NCBI GenBank assembly: GCA_902767045.1
Contig: CACXFT010000016.1
Span: 1-64,000 of the forward strand
Length of the DNA stretch: 64,000 bases
DNA from: an uncultured Prevotellaceae bacterium
GTDB taxonomy: Bacteria; Bacteroidota; Bacteroidia; Bacteroidales; Bacteroidaceae
Direction: 5' to 3'
Below, one piece after another: positions 8,727 through 18,200 of the stretch. The first letter of the stretch is position 1; each line of letters begins with the position of its first letter. The notes below the pieces were generated by a model that saw nothing but the letters and a program-made list of their open reading frames with translations, did no database searches and had not been told where the DNA came from. The position numbers and the translations under genes were made by a program.

Positions 8727-9665
8727 ATGAAACGTATACTTGTAACCGGTGGAGCCGGTTTCATTGGCTCTCATCTGTGTGAGCGCCTTGTTGGCGAGGG
8801 GCACGATGTGATTTGTCTCGACAACTTCTACTCGGGTTCAAAAGAGAATGTGTGGCACCTCATTGGCAAGCCCAATTTCGAGTTGGTGCGCCACGATGTG
8901 ATCAATCCCTATTGGGCCGAGGTGGATGAAATATACAACCTGGCTTGTCCGGCTTCGCCCATCTATTATCAGCACGACCCCATTCAAACCACCAAGACTT
9001 CGGTGTTTGGCGCATATTATATGCTCGGACTGGCCCGCCGCACCCACTGCAAAATTCTGCAGGCTTCAACCAGCGAGGTGTATGGCGACCCCGAGGTGCA
9101 CCCACAGCCCGAAACCTACTGGGGCAACGTGAACCCCATTGGCGAGCGCTCGTGCTACGACGAAGGCAAGCGTTGTGCCGAAACACTCTTCTTCGACTAT
9201 CACCGCCTGCACGGAGTTCGTTCAAAGGTGATTCGCATCTTCAATACCTATGGTCCCCGCATGGCAGTGAGCGACGGGCGCGTGGTGTCGAACTTTGTGG
9301 TGCAGGCGCTGCGCGGCGAAGACATCACCATCTATGGCGACGGCACCCAAACCCGTTCGTTCCAATATGTGAGCGACCTCGTTGAGGGAATGCTACGGGT
9401 GATGGCCACCGACGATTCGTTCACCGGACCCGTAAACTTAGGCAACCCCGGTGAGTTCACCATGCTCGAACTGGCCGAAAAGGTGTTGGCAAAGGTGGGC
9501 GGAAAGAGCAAGATTGTGTTCAGGCCCCTGCCCAGCGACGACCCCAAGATGCGCCGCCCCGACATCACGCTGGCCAAGGAGAAACTCGGTTGGGAACCGA
9601 AGGTGAAGCTCGATGAAGGGCTCGACCATATCATCGACTATTTCCGCCATAAGCTTGAGCTGTAG
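8727..9665 (+). CDS. UDP-glucuronate decarboxylase (UDP-xylose synthase) / SDR sugar-nucleotide enzyme
   Basis: The 312-residue cytoplasmic extended SDR enzyme likely converts UDP-glucuronate to UDP-xylose. Visible features are the Rossmann motif GGAGFIGS (residues 9-16), DNFYSGS, the catalytic Tyr-Lys pair in [18 protein letters not shown] and the late [15 protein letters not shown] typical of UXS. Length matches the bacterial family. Start at 8727 puts the Rossmann motif at the N-terminus and fits the promoter. A dTDP-glucose dehydratase is less likely because of the UXS-like central [15 protein letters not shown]. It may feed surface polysaccharide synthesis with the mannosyltransferase downstream (inference). 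Confidence 0.85.
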   Translation: MKRILVTGGAGFIGSHLCERLVGEGHDVICLDNFYSGSKENVWHLIGKPNFELVRHDVINPYWAEVDEIYNLACPASPIYYQHDPIQTTKTSVFGAYYMLGLARRTHCKILQASTSEVYGDPEVHPQPETYWGNVNPIGERSCYDEGKRCAETLFFDYHRLHGVRSKVIRIFNTYGPRMAVSDGRVVSNFVVQALRGEDITIYGDGTQTRSFQYVSDLVEGMLRVMATDDSFTGPVNLGNPGEFTMLELAEKVLAKVGGKSKIVFRPLPSDDPKMRRPDITLAKEKLGWEPKVKLDEGLDHIIDYFRHKLEL

Positions 9666-9723
9666 TAAACAGTGATATAGTCTGCGAACTTAGAGGAAAG
9701 AGATTTGAAGTAAGGATTAAGAT

Positions 9724-10572
9724 ATGACGATGAATATTTTCAGAGCGTGCGTTCCCTTGCTGGTGCTCATGCTGTTGGCTGCCTGTGGCAAAAAAGAAAC
9801 AAACGCTTCGGTGGAACAACCTCAGTCCGCCAACGCCCAACCACAGCGGCTCGAGGGCGACAGCACCGTCTATGGTTTGGCCTGCGAGGGTTGCAGCGAC
9901 TCGGTGATTGTGCTCCTGCCCGGCGATGGTAGCGACCCCGTGCGATACAACATCATTGAGGCCACGCACAACCGCCAGGTGATGGGCAAACCCAAGGTGG
10001 GCGACTGGATGGGACTTGTTTTGAACAAAGAAGACAAGCGCGTTGCCGATCTGGTGGTTGACCTCGACCAACTGAAGGGTTCGTGGTGCTATGTGGTGAT
10101 GCCCAAGCTGCGCGACTACGACAAGATGACGCCCCGCATGCGCAACCGCATGATGAACGAGATGAACGACTCGCTGCGCGAAACCTATATGATTCCGCGC
10201 GAATATGGTTTCTCTCTGAAACGCCATTGGACCGCACAGAGCATTGGCTATGTGCAGGAGCAGAACTCTCTTGAAGATGAAAGTCCGGTGGTTTATCCGC
10301 AGCTGCTCTACTACACCGAGTGGCACATCTGGAACGGAAAGCTCGTGATGGTGAGCGGCGATTTCAAGATGGATAAGCAAAACAACGTGAATGTTACCAA
10401 CCTCAGACAAGACACCTGCGACATTGTTTATCTGAAAGACGACTCTCTGGTGCTGGGGTCTGAGGGCATCACACGCAGCTACTACAGACTCACCGCCGAA
10501 TCAGAAATCAATAAACGTGCCAAGGAAATGGCCACCAGACAGGCTCGAAAGGCTTTGGAAGAAACCAAGTGA
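9724..10572 (+). CDS. Conserved lipoprotein of unknown function
   Basis: A 282-residue lipoprotein with signal peptide and lipobox (LLAAC, Cys about residue 21). The mature part begins with a short Gln/Ser/Ala linker, then VYGLACEGCSDSVIVLLPGDG, a mixed alpha/beta core and a Lys/Arg-rich helical C-terminus (NKRAKEMATRQARKALEE). CEGCSDS could be a disulfide or metal site. I do not recognise the family. It sits 58 bases after the SDR gene and 65 bases before the mannosyltransferase gene on the same strand, so co-expression is likely. A second Met at residue 3 is an alternative start. Confidence 0.7.
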   Translation: MTMNIFRACVPLLVLMLLAACGKKETNASVEQPQSANAQPQRLEGDSTVYGLACEGCSDSVIVLLPGDGSDPVRYNIIEATHNRQVMGKPKVGDWMGLVLNKEDKRVADLVVDLDQLKGSWCYVVMPKLRDYDKMTPRMRNRMMNEMNDSLRETYMIPREYGFSLKRHWTAQSIGYVQEQNSLEDESPVVYPQLLYYTEWHIWNGKLVMVSGDFKMDKQNNVNVTNLRQDTCDIVYLKDDSLVLGSEGITRSYYRLTAESEINKRAKEMATRQARKALEETK

Positions 10573-10637
10573 ACTGACAGCCGATAAACTCCGGGCAGAG
10601 GTCTTCGAAAAAAATATAAAAGCAAAATAACGAGACA

Positions 10638-11390
10638 ATGAATAAAAGTGACTCAATAGTAATCATTCCCACCTACAACGAGCGGGAGAATATGGAGAAA
10701 ATCATCCGTGCCGTGTTCGCCCTCGAAAAGTGTTTCCACATACTTGTCATCGACGACGGTTCGCCCGATGGCACGGCGCAGATTGTGCACAGGTTGATGA
10801 ACCAAGAGTTTGCCGACCGTCTCTTCATCATTGAGCGCAGCGGCAAGCAAGGGTTGGGCACTGCCTATATCACCGGATTCAAATGGGCACTGGAACACCG
10901 CTACGACTACATCTTTGAGATGGATGCCGACTTCTCGCACGACCCCCACGATCTGCCCCGGCTCTATGCAGCCTGTCACGACGAGGGCTACGACCTGGCC
11001 ATAGGCTCGCGCTATGTGAGCGGGGTGAACGTGGTAAACTGGCCCATCGGCCGTGTGCTGATGAGCTATTTCGCTTCTAAGTATGTGCGCATGGTTACCG
11101 GCTTTAAGGTACACGACACCACGGCCGGCTTCAAGTGCTACAAGCGGCGCGTGTTGGAAACCATCGAACTCGACAAGATTCGTTTCAAGGGCTATGGTTT
11201 CCAGATTGAAATGAAGTTCACTGCCTATCGCATTGGTTTCCGCATCAAAGAAGTGCCGGTGATTTTCATTAACCGGCGCGAAGGGGTTTCGAAGATGAGC
11301 GGCGGCATCTTTGGCGAGGCGTTCTTCGGAGTGATGCGCCTGCGTCTCGACGGGTGGTTCCGCAAATATCCGCCCATGCCCAAACAGTGA
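10638..11390 (+). CDS. GT2 polyprenol-phosphate mannosyltransferase-like enzyme
   Basis: The 250-residue GT-A glycosyltransferase resembles dolichol-phosphate mannose synthase (Dpm1 type). PTYNERENM (residues 10-18), DDGSPDGTA, the metal-binding DADFSHDP and GSRYVSGVNVVNWP are classical. It lacks the C-terminal membrane segments of larger members, so it should work at the inner face of the membrane, moving mannose (or another hexose) from the sugar nucleotide to undecaprenyl phosphate. The product would serve periplasmic glycosylation or polysaccharide assembly. It follows the lipoprotein gene by 65 bases and precedes mfd by 49. Confidence 0.88.
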   Translation: MNKSDSIVIIPTYNERENMEKIIRAVFALEKCFHILVIDDGSPDGTAQIVHRLMNQEFADRLFIIERSGKQGLGTAYITGFKWALEHRYDYIFEMDADFSHDPHDLPRLYAACHDEGYDLAIGSRYVSGVNVVNWPIGRVLMSYFASKYVRMVTGFKVHDTTAGFKCYKRRVLETIELDKIRFKGYGFQIEMKFTAYRIGFRIKEVPVIFINRREGVSKMSGGIFGEAFFGVMRLRLDGWFRKYPPMPKQ

Positions 11391-11392
11391 AC

Positions 11393-11451
11393 TCCAACCG
11401 GGTTGTTAAATGAACGCTATGTTCCAGCCAGGTTGTTAAATGAACTCTATG
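11393..11451 (+). repeat. 30-base tandem duplication at the mfd start
   Basis: Two units with a 30-base period share GGTTGTTAAATGAAC and end in CTATG. The second unit carries the mfd start codon(s); the first contains an ATG that runs into a stop at once. It looks like a local duplication of the translation start region. Confidence 0.85.
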
Positions 11452-14400
11452 ACAAATTCACAACTCATACAACTCTACAGTGCCTTGCCACAGTGCAAGG
11501 CACTTTCTGAATTGCTCAACAGCAAGAACACCAAAACGGTGTTCCTGCAAAACCTTGTGGGCTCGGCGGCTCCGTTGCTCTTCTCAACGTTCAGCAGACA
11601 AGCAACAGGCAACATCTTCCTTTTTGTTCTTTCCGATGCCGACGAGGCTGGCTATTTCTACCACGACCTCACACAGCTGCTCGGCAACGATGCGGTGCTC
11701 TTCTTCCCGTCCTCCTATCGCCGTGCGGTGAAATACGGACAGCGCGATGCTGCCAACGAAATTCTGCGAACCGAGGTGTTGGCACGCCTTGCTACAGTCA
11801 TGCCCACCCCCGCACCTTCCCACCTTTCCACCCCCCTCTACATCGTCGCCTATCCCGAAGCGCTCTCAGAACTGGTGGTATCGCAAAAGCAACTCGACGA
11901 ACGCATTGTGAAACTGGCCGTTGGGCAAACCGTGGATATTGTTCAACTGGAACAGCAGCTGCGCGAATTTGGTTTCACGGAGGTAGACTACGTTTACGAA
12001 CCCGGACAGTTTGCCCGCCGAGGAAGCATTCTCGATGTCTATTCCTTTTCGTGCGAACTGCCCTTCCGCATCGACTTCTTCGGCGACGAGATTGACACCA
12101 TTCGAACCTTTGAAGTGGAAGACCAGCTGTCGAAAGACAAGCGCGAACAGGTGGAGGTGGTGCCCGAACTTTCGAACACCGAAACCGAAAAGGTGCCTTT
12201 CTTGAGCTTTCTGCCCAACGATACCGTTCTTGTTACACGCGACTTCCATTTTGTTCGCGAAACCATTGGGCGCATCTACGAGGAGGGATTCTCGCAGCAA
12301 GCCATGACCGAACGGCTTGAAGGAGCCACCGAATTGGAACAGCAACAGATTATGCGCGACATGCAGCGCGACTGTCAGCTCACCACCGCCGCGCAGTTTG
12401 CCGACGATGCCCAGCGGTTCCGTCGGGTTGAGTTCGGAGCCAATCCCTCCACCATTCCGCAAGCGACCATCGAGTTTCACACGCTGCCACAGCCGCTGTT
12501 CCATAAGAACATGGACCTGCTCAAGCAAACCTTCGAAGACTATCAGCTGCAGAACTATCGCATTTGTGTGCTTGCCGACAGCCAGAAACAGCAGGAACGC
12601 ATCAGGGAAATACTTACGGGCATCACCCTGCAGCCCGTCGACTTCACCTTGCACGAAGGGTTTGTGGATGCCGATTTGAAGACCTGCTTCTTCACCGATC
12701 ATCAGATCTTCGACCGTTATCATAAATACAACCTCAAGAGCGATGCTGCCCGCAATGGCAAGATGGCGCTCACCATGAAAGAGCTGCAAGAGATGGAGGT
12801 GGGCGACTATCTGGTGCATGTGGATTATGGCATAGGCAAGTTTGGCGGACTGGTGCGCATTCCCATCACCGACCCGCAAACAGGTAAGCAGGCCTTTCAA
12901 GAGGTGATACGCATCGTCTATCAGCACAACGACAAGGTGGACGTGAGCATTCACTCGCTCTACAAGATTTCGAAATACCGGCGCAACGACACCGGCGAAC
13001 CTCCGCGACTCTCTATCCTTGGGTCGGGAGCTTGGGAACGCCTGAAGGAACGCACCAAAACCCGCATCAAGGATATTGCACGCGACCTGATTAAACTCTA
13101 TGCCAAGCGGCGAAGCGAGAAAGGCTTCCAGTATTCGGCCGACAGCTTTATGCAACACGAACTGGAAGCGTCGTTCCTCTACGAAGACACTCCCGACCAG
13201 CTGAAGGCCACTGCCGAGGTGAAAGCCGACATGGAGTCGGCACAGCCGATGGACCGCCTCGTTTGTGGCGATGTGGGCTTTGGCAAAACCGAGGTGGCGG
13301 TGCGGGCTGCTTTCAAGGCGGCTTGCGACTCCAAGCAGGTGGCGGTGCTCGTGCCCACCACCGTGCTGGCCTATCAGCATTATCAAACGTTCTCGAAACG
13401 ACTGCAGGGAATGCCCGTGCGCGTGGAATACCTGTCTCGGGCACGCTCGACCAAGAAAACCAAAGAACTGCTCGCCGACCTGAAAGAAGGGCGCATAGAT
13501 ATATTAATAGGTACGCATAAGCTCATTGGCAAACAGGTGCAATGGAAAGACCTTGGCTTGCTCATCATCGACGAGGAACAGAAGTTTGGGGTGAGCGTGA
13601 AAGAGAAACTGCGCCAGCTGAAAACCAACATCGACACGCTCACCATGTCGGCCACGCCCATTCCGCGCACGTTGCAGTTCTCGCTCATGGGTGCCCGCGA
13701 CATGAGCATCATGCGCACACCGCCTCCCAACCGCCATCCCATCCACACCGAGCTGGGCAGCTACAACGGCGAGCTCATTGCCGATGCCATCAGCTTCGAG
13801 ATGTCGCGCAACGGACAGGTGTTCTTCGTGAACGACCGCATATCGAACCTGCCCGAGATAGAACGGCTCATTCTGAAATATGTGCCCGACTGTCGTGTTG
13901 CCATCGGCCACGGACAAATGAAACCCGAGAAGTTAGAAGAGATTATCATGGGCTTCATCAACTACGACTACGACGTGCTGCTCTCCACCACCATTGTGGA
14001 GAATGGCATCGATGTGCCCAATGCCAACACCATCATCATCAACGATGCCCACCACTTTGGACTCTCCGACCTGCACCAGATGCGCGGCAGGGTGGGGCGC
14101 AGCAATCGCAAGGCTTTCTGCTATCTGCTGGCACCGCCCAAGGCCTATCTGAGTCCTGAAGCCCGCCGCCGCCTTGAGGCCCTCGAAACATTCTCGGGTT
14201 TGGGCAGCGGGTTCAGTCTGGCCATGCAAGACCTCGACATCCGTGGGGCCGGCAACCTGTTGGGTGCCGAACAAAGCGGTTTCATGGAAGACCTGGGCTA
14301 CGAAACCTATCTGAAGATTATCAAACAAGCCATGGCTGAGCTGAGGAATGAAAGTCCCAACAGCCCCCATGACCCCCACGAGCCCCACCCCATCCCTCCC

Positions 14401-14970
14401 CAAGGGGAGGGGGTAAATACTCTTTCAAATGGGCAAGCAAATGGGCAGGCAAATCACGCCCTCCCCTTGGGGAGGGATGGGGTGGGGGCTGTGGGGGCCG
14501 TGGATGGGTTCGTGGCTTCCTTCGTCGCCGACTGCTCCATCGAGAGCGACCTTCCCATGTATTTCCCCGATACATACGTGCCGGGTTCATCGGAGCGGAT
14601 GCTCCTTTATCGCGAACTCGACAACATTGAAGACGACCGCTCGCTCGAAGCTTACCGTCAGCGCCTTATAGACCGTTTCGGTCCTGTGCCCCACGAAGGC
14701 GAGGAACTCATGCAGGTGGTGCTGCTGCGCAGGTTGGGCAAACGTTTGGGTTGCGAGAAAATCATCATGCGGCAAGGCATCATGAACATGCAGTTCGTGA
14801 GCAATGCCAACAGTCCCTATTTCCAAAGTCCCACCTTCGGCCGCATCATCGGCTATGCCACAGCCAACCTGCGCCGTTGTCAGCTCAAGGAGGTGAAGGG
14901 CCGTCGGTTGCTAACCATCACCCAGGTGCCCACCGTTGGTGAGGCTGTCAGAGTGCTCAAGGCCATCTGA
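11440..14970 (+). CDS. mfd: Transcription-repair coupling factor Mfd
   Basis: The 1176-residue ATP-dependent translocase releases stalled RNA polymerase and recruits UvrA. Domain order: UvrB-like N-terminus (1-440), CarD-like RNA polymerase interaction domain (about 450-545, MEVGDYLVHVDYGIGKF), RecG-like helicase with Walker A GDVGFGKTEVA, the DEEQ box IIDEEQKFGV, the HQMRGRVGRS motif, and a C-terminal TRCF domain. An in-frame insertion of about 45 residues (near 972-1022) replaces the usual acidic linker before the TRCF domain. It is encoded by two inverted copies of a repeat element. Start may be 11440 or 11449 (MTNSQLIQL). The gene ends 11 bases from the convergent TrpB-like gene. Confidence 0.95.
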   Translation: MNSMTNSQLIQLYSALPQCKALSELLNSKNTKTVFLQNLVGSAAPLLFSTFSRQATGNIFLFVLSDADEAGYFYHDLTQLLGNDAVLFFPSSYRRAVKYGQRDAANEILRTEVLARLATVMPTPAPSHLSTPLYIVAYPEALSELVVSQKQLDERIVKLAVGQTVDIVQLEQQLREFGFTEVDYVYEPGQFARRGSILDVYSFSCELPFRIDFFGDEIDTIRTFEVEDQLSKDKREQVEVVPELSNTETEKVPFLSFLPNDTVLVTRDFHFVRETIGRIYEEGFSQQAMTERLEGATELEQQQIMRDMQRDCQLTTAAQFADDAQRFRRVEFGANPSTIPQATIEFHTLPQPLFHKNMDLLKQTFEDYQLQNYRICVLADSQKQQERIREILTGITLQPVDFTLHEGFVDADLKTCFFTDHQIFDRYHKYNLKSDAARNGKMALTMKELQEMEVGDYLVHVDYGIGKFGGLVRIPITDPQTGKQAFQEVIRIVYQHNDKVDVSIHSLYKISKYRRNDTGEPPRLSILGSGAWERLKERTKTRIKDIARDLIKLYAKRRSEKGFQYSADSFMQHELEASFLYEDTPDQLKATAEVKADMESAQPMDRLVCGDVGFGKTEVAVRAAFKAACDSKQVAVLVPTTVLAYQHYQTFSKRLQGMPVRVEYLSRARSTKKTKELLADLKEGRIDILIGTHKLIGKQVQWKDLGLLIIDEEQKFGVSVKEKLRQLKTNIDTLTMSATPIPRTLQFSLMGARDMSIMRTPPPNRHPIHTELGSYNGELIADAISFEMSRNGQVFFVNDRISNLPEIERLILKYVPDCRVAIGHGQMKPEKLEEIIMGFINYDYDVLLSTTIVENGIDVPNANTIIINDAHHFGLSDLHQMRGRVGRSNRKAFCYLLAPPKAYLSPEARRRLEALETFSGLGSGFSLAMQDLDIRGAGNLLGAEQSGFMEDLGYETYLKIIKQAMAELRNESPNSPHDPHEPHPIPPQGEGVNTLSNGQANGQANHALPLGRDGVGAVGAVDGFVASFVADCSIESDLPMYFPDTYVPGSSERMLLYRELDNIEDDRSLEAYRQRLIDRFGPVPHEGEELMQVVLLRRLGKRLGCEKIIMRQGIMNMQFVSNANSPYFQSPTFGRIIGYATANLRRCQLKEVKGRRLLTITQVPTVGEAVRVLKAI
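14383..14488. repeat. Pair of inverted palindromic elements inserted in the mfd reading frame
   Basis: CCCCACCCCATCCCTCCCC at 14383 meets its inverted copy ending at 14488 (GGGGAGGGATGGGGTGGGG). Each copy also has its own internal palindrome around CCCCAAGGGG or CCCCTTGGGG. Between them are two direct copies of AAATGGGCAAGC-like units. The block is in frame and has no stop. It belongs to the same family as the elements at 2884 and 45062. Confidence 0.85.
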
Positions 14971-14981
14971 TTAAAGAAGGG

Positions 14982-16340
14982 TTAAACCTGCGGAACGCTC
15001 TTCAGACTGCGCTGAATGTCGTCGTCGGTGAGCGCATAGTTCACCAGGTCGCCATTGATAAACTGCTCGTAAGAAGGCATGTCGATGAGGCCGTGGCCGG
15101 AGAGGTTGAACAAGATAACCTTTTCTTCGCCCGTTTCGCAGCACTTCTTGGCTTCGCGTATGGTGGCAGCAATGGCGTGGCAGCTTTCAGGGGCAGGAAT
15201 GATACCTTCGGTGCGCGAGAACAGCATTCCCGACTGGAAGGTTTCCAGCTGCGGAATGTCAACACCGTGCATGAGCCCGTCTTTAATCAGCTGCGACACA
15301 ATCATGCCGGCTCCATGGTAGCGCAAGCCGCCTGCATGGATGTTGGCCGGCTTGAAGTCGTGGCCAAGGGTGAACATGGGCAGTAGTGGCGTGTAGCCCG
15401 CCTCGTCGCCGAAATCGTAGCGGAATTCGCCGCGTGTGAGCTTCGGGCAGCTCTCTGGTTCGGCAGCAATAAACTCCGTCGTCTTGCCTTCCAGAATGTT
15501 GTGCCGCATAAAGGGGAACGCCAGTCCGCCAAAGTTGCTTCCGCCACCAAAGCAGGCAATCACCACATCGGGATATTCGCCCGCCATTTCCATTTGCTTC
15601 TCAGCCTCCAGTCCGATGATGCTCTGGTGCAGTGCCACATGGTTGAGCACGGAACCCAAGGTATATTTGCAGTTGGGTGTGGTGGTGGCCAGTTCAACCG
15701 CCTCAGAGATGGCCGTTCCCAGCGAGCCCGAGTGCGTGGGGTCTTTGGTGAGAATGTCTTTGCCGGCGCGGGTCGACATCGACGGAGACCCGGTTACGGC
15801 AGCCCCGAACGTGCGCATGATGCTCGAGCGGTAGGGCTTCTGCTGCATGGTCAGTTTCACTTGGTAAACGGCAGCATCCAGACCGAATATTTTGGCAGCG
15901 TATGCCAGGGCGGCTCCCCACTGTCCGGCCCCCGTTTCGGTGGTCACGTTGGTGGTGCCTTCCTGTTTGGCATAGTAGCACTGGGGTAGGGCAGAATTGA
16001 TTTTGTGCGACCCCAGCGGGTTCACGCTCTCATTCTTGAAATAGATGTGGGCGGGTGTGCCGATGGCTTCCTCCAGGGCGTATGCTCTGACGAGCGGAGT
16101 TGAACGGTAGTATTTGTATTTGTCGAGCACCTCTTCGGGTATGTCAATCCAAGCATGCTCGGTGTCGAGTTCCTGCACGCAACACTCCCGCGGGAAGATG
16201 TGTGCCAAGTCGTCAACCCCTAACGGCTGATGCGTGGCAGGATGGATGGGCGGCATGGGTTTGGTGGTCATGTCAGCCTGGATGTTGTACCACTGGCGAG
16301 GAATCTCGCTCTCCTGGAGAATGAATTTCTTTTGTTTCAT
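14982..16340 (-). CDS. TrpB-like pyridoxal-phosphate enzyme (TrpB2 group)
   Basis: The 452-residue protein is a fold-type II PLP enzyme close to tryptophan synthase beta, of the longer TrpB2 form with an N-terminal extension (RQWYNIQADM). The PLP lysine lies in NPLGSHKINSAL; ETGAGQWG and FGGGSNFGG bind substrate and phosphate. TrpB2 proteins condense indole with serine or O-phosphoserine, often as an indole salvage enzyme. No other trp gene is nearby. The start is 6 bases after the udk stop, so it is the last gene of the EEP nuclease-udk operon. Confidence 0.88.
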   Translation of the reverse strand: MKQKKFILQESEIPRQWYNIQADMTTKPMPPIHPATHQPLGVDDLAHIFPRECCVQELDTEHAWIDIPEEVLDKYKYYRSTPLVRAYALEEAIGTPAHIYFKNESVNPLGSHKINSALPQCYYAKQEGTTNVTTETGAGQWGAALAYAAKIFGLDAAVYQVKLTMQQKPYRSSIMRTFGAAVTGSPSMSTRAGKDILTKDPTHSGSLGTAISEAVELATTTPNCKYTLGSVLNHVALHQSIIGLEAEKQMEMAGEYPDVVIACFGGGSNFGGLAFPFMRHNILEGKTTEFIAAEPESCPKLTRGEFRYDFGDEAGYTPLLPMFTLGHDFKPANIHAGGLRYHGAGMIVSQLIKDGLMHGVDIPQLETFQSGMLFSRTEGIIPAPESCHAIAATIREAKKCCETGEEKVILFNLSGHGLIDMPSYEQFINGDLVNYALTDDDIQRSLKSVPQV

Positions 16341-16346
16341 TGTGTT

Positions 16347-16973
16347 TTAAGTTGTATGTGTTAATGTTGTTATGTATCGGCACAGAATGTCTATTCCCTT
16401 TTTGTTCTCCCCTCCCTGCGGGATAATCAGGTCGGCATAGCGTTTGGTGGGTTCAATAAACTGTTCATGCATGGGTTTGAGCACTTTCAGGTATCGCTCC
16501 ACCACCATCGACACCGTTCTGCCGCGGTCTATGGTGTCGCGTTCGATGTTTCTGATGAGTCGTTCGTCTGAGTCGGCATCAACGAAAATCTTCAAGTCCA
16601 TAATGTCGCGCAGCTTTTTGTTGATGAGGGTCATAATGCCCTCAATGATAATCACGGGCTTGGGTTCCACATGAATGGTTTCGGGCAGCCGGTTCGAGAG
16701 TATATAGGAATAGGTGGGCTGTTCAATAGCTTTTCCCTCGCGCAGGTCGTTAATCTGCTTGGTCAGCAGTTTCCAGTCGAAGGCATCGGGGTGGTCGAAG
16801 TTAATGGCCTTTCGCTCTTCGTCGGTGAGGTTGGTGGTGTCGTTGTAATAAGAGTCGAGTGGCACCACCGCCACATGGTGAGGTGGCAGTGCCTCCACAA
16901 TTTTCTTCACCACGGTTGTTTTTCCCGAGCCGGTTCCTCCGGCAATTCCAATGATGGTTATTTCGTTGTTCAT
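16347..16973 (-). CDS. udk: Uridine kinase
   Basis: The 208-residue cytoplasmic kinase phosphorylates uridine and cytidine in pyrimidine salvage. Walker A is GGTGSGKTT (residues 11-19). PLDSYYND, NFDHPDAFDW and RDTIDRGRT are typical of the family. The start MNNEITIIGIAGG gives the normal length; the longer frame upstream overlaps the neighbouring gene and is rejected. The start lies 34 bases after the stop of the exported EEP nuclease on the same strand. The pairing of an extracellular nuclease with nucleoside salvage supports a nucleic-acid scavenging role. Confidence 0.93.
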   Translation of the reverse strand: MNNEITIIGIAGGTGSGKTTVVKKIVEALPPHHVAVVPLDSYYNDTTNLTDEERKAINFDHPDAFDWKLLTKQINDLREGKAIEQPTYSYILSNRLPETIHVEPKPVIIIEGIMTLINKKLRDIMDLKIFVDADSDERLIRNIERDTIDRGRTVSMVVERYLKVLKPMHEQFIEPTKRYADLIIPQGGENKKGIDILCRYITTLTHTT

Positions 16974-17007
16974 GTGGAAAAAAGTTGTTGATGGTTGCTG
17001 AGTTATG

Positions 17008-18054
17008 TTATTGTTGTTCCTTGGCCACATACACCACCACGGGCAGGTGATCGGAATAGCCGTCGAGCCACACGCCTCCGGCATGTGTTCTGAGCGGGTT
17101 GTATTTATATTTGCCGTCGGCCTGGAACAGATAGTCGCGTTTGAACACGTTGTGGCGGAAGTATTTCAGGGTAGAATAGTCTTTCTGTCCTTTTTGGTTG
17201 AGCAAGGTTCTCGACATCAGTATCTGGTCGAACAGGTTCCATTTCCCTTGATAGCGCAGGGTTCCTGTTTTCTGTTTCTTCAGCACGCTGTACCACGGGT
17301 TGTAGAGGTCGTTGTCTGTTACCTTGTCAATGTCGGGCAGTCCGTGCAGTTCGTGTGTCATGCTCTTGTTGGTGGGGTCGTCGTTCATGTCGCCCATCAC
17401 AAACACCTTGCAAGCCGGGTCTTCTCGCAGCAGCGAGTCCACCACCACCTTTATCTGCCTTGCGCCCAGTTCGCGGTAATAGGAACCCGCGAACCGGCTC
17501 GGCAGGTGGTTCACGATAATAGCCACATGGTCGCCGGCCATGGTTCCGCTCACGGTGAAGAAGCCGCGTGTGGCCCGGTTGGAGTCGCGTGGCAGATCAT
17601 ATATATAAGGTACGAGCTTGATGTTTCTCACCTGAAAGAGCGCCGGGTTGTAGAGCAGGGCGCAGTCTACGCCACGGCGGTCGGGACCCTCGATGTGCAC
17701 GAACTGCATGTTGCGGGCTTTCAGTTCAGGCTGGTTACACAGGTCGGTGAGGGCTTTGGCATTCTCCACCTCGCTCACACCAATGGCAGCGCATCCCACT
17801 TGCGGCGGCAGAAAGTCGCTGCCCATCTCAGAGAGCACGCGCGCCATGTTGTGCAGCTTGTGGGTATATTTCAAGCCGTTCCAGTGGTTGGTGCCGTTGG
17901 GCAGATACTCGTGGTCGTTCTTCCCCTCGTCGTGACAGGTGTCAAACAAATTCTCAAGGTTGTAGAACCCGATACCATATACGGAAAGGTTCTTTTGGGC
18001 CGATACTGCCATTCCCAGCAGTAAAGCCAGCATCAGGATAGTAGTTCTTTTCAT
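17008..18054 (-). CDS. Exported endonuclease/exonuclease/phosphatase (EEP) family protein
   Basis: The 348-residue protein has a signal peptide (cleavage near AVSAQ, about residue 20) and no lipobox. The EEP active-site set is complete: Asn in FYNLENLFD, Glu in VSEVEN, Asp/Asn in VMGDMNDDP, and Asp-His in GYSDHLPV. RRGVDCALLY is also typical. Members cleave phosphodiesters (DNase I-like) or phosphomonoesters; here a periplasmic or secreted nuclease is the best guess. First gene of a three-gene operon with udk and the TrpB-like gene. It diverges, across 146 bases, from the TonB-dependent receptor operon. Confidence 0.88.
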   Translation of the reverse strand: MKRTTILMLALLLGMAVSAQKNLSVYGIGFYNLENLFDTCHDEGKNDHEYLPNGTNHWNGLKYTHKLHNMARVLSEMGSDFLPPQVGCAAIGVSEVENAKALTDLCNQPELKARNMQFVHIEGPDRRGVDCALLYNPALFQVRNIKLVPYIYDLPRDSNRATRGFFTVSGTMAGDHVAIIVNHLPSRFAGSYYRELGARQIKVVVDSLLREDPACKVFVMGDMNDDPTNKSMTHELHGLPDIDKVTDNDLYNPWYSVLKKQKTGTLRYQGKWNLFDQILMSRTLLNQKGQKDYSTLKYFRHNVFKRDYLFQADGKYKYNPLRTHAGGVWLDGYSDHLPVVVYVAKEQQ

Positions 18055-18136
18055 AAGGTTGTTTTTAATTTTTTTGCAAATATCGGAAATTAATCTGAAT
18101 AAAAGGCATGTTTTATTAAAAAATAATCAAAAAAGC

Positions 18137-18167
18137 TTTCATTATCCAAAAATTCTTCGTTACTTTG
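18137..18167 (+). promoter_or_regulatory. Possible promoter of the TonB-dependent receptor operon
   Basis: TTTC (18137-18140), 19 bases, then TTACTTTG (18160-18167). Each box has one mismatch to TTTG/TAnnTTTG. It lies 33 bases before the ATG in the divergent gap shared with the EEP nuclease operon. Confidence 0.45.
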
Positions 18168-18200
18168 CAAAAAATCTAATCATCATTATAACTAACTATT

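Noticed and set aside
11866..13386. 506-codon minus-strand frame inside mfd
   Set aside because: It lies wholly within mfd, has no family motifs and mirrors mfd codon bias.
14383..14488. Mfd insertion as a sequencing or assembly error
   Set aside because: The insert is in frame, stop-free and built from elements that also occur elsewhere in the window; raw reads would settle it.
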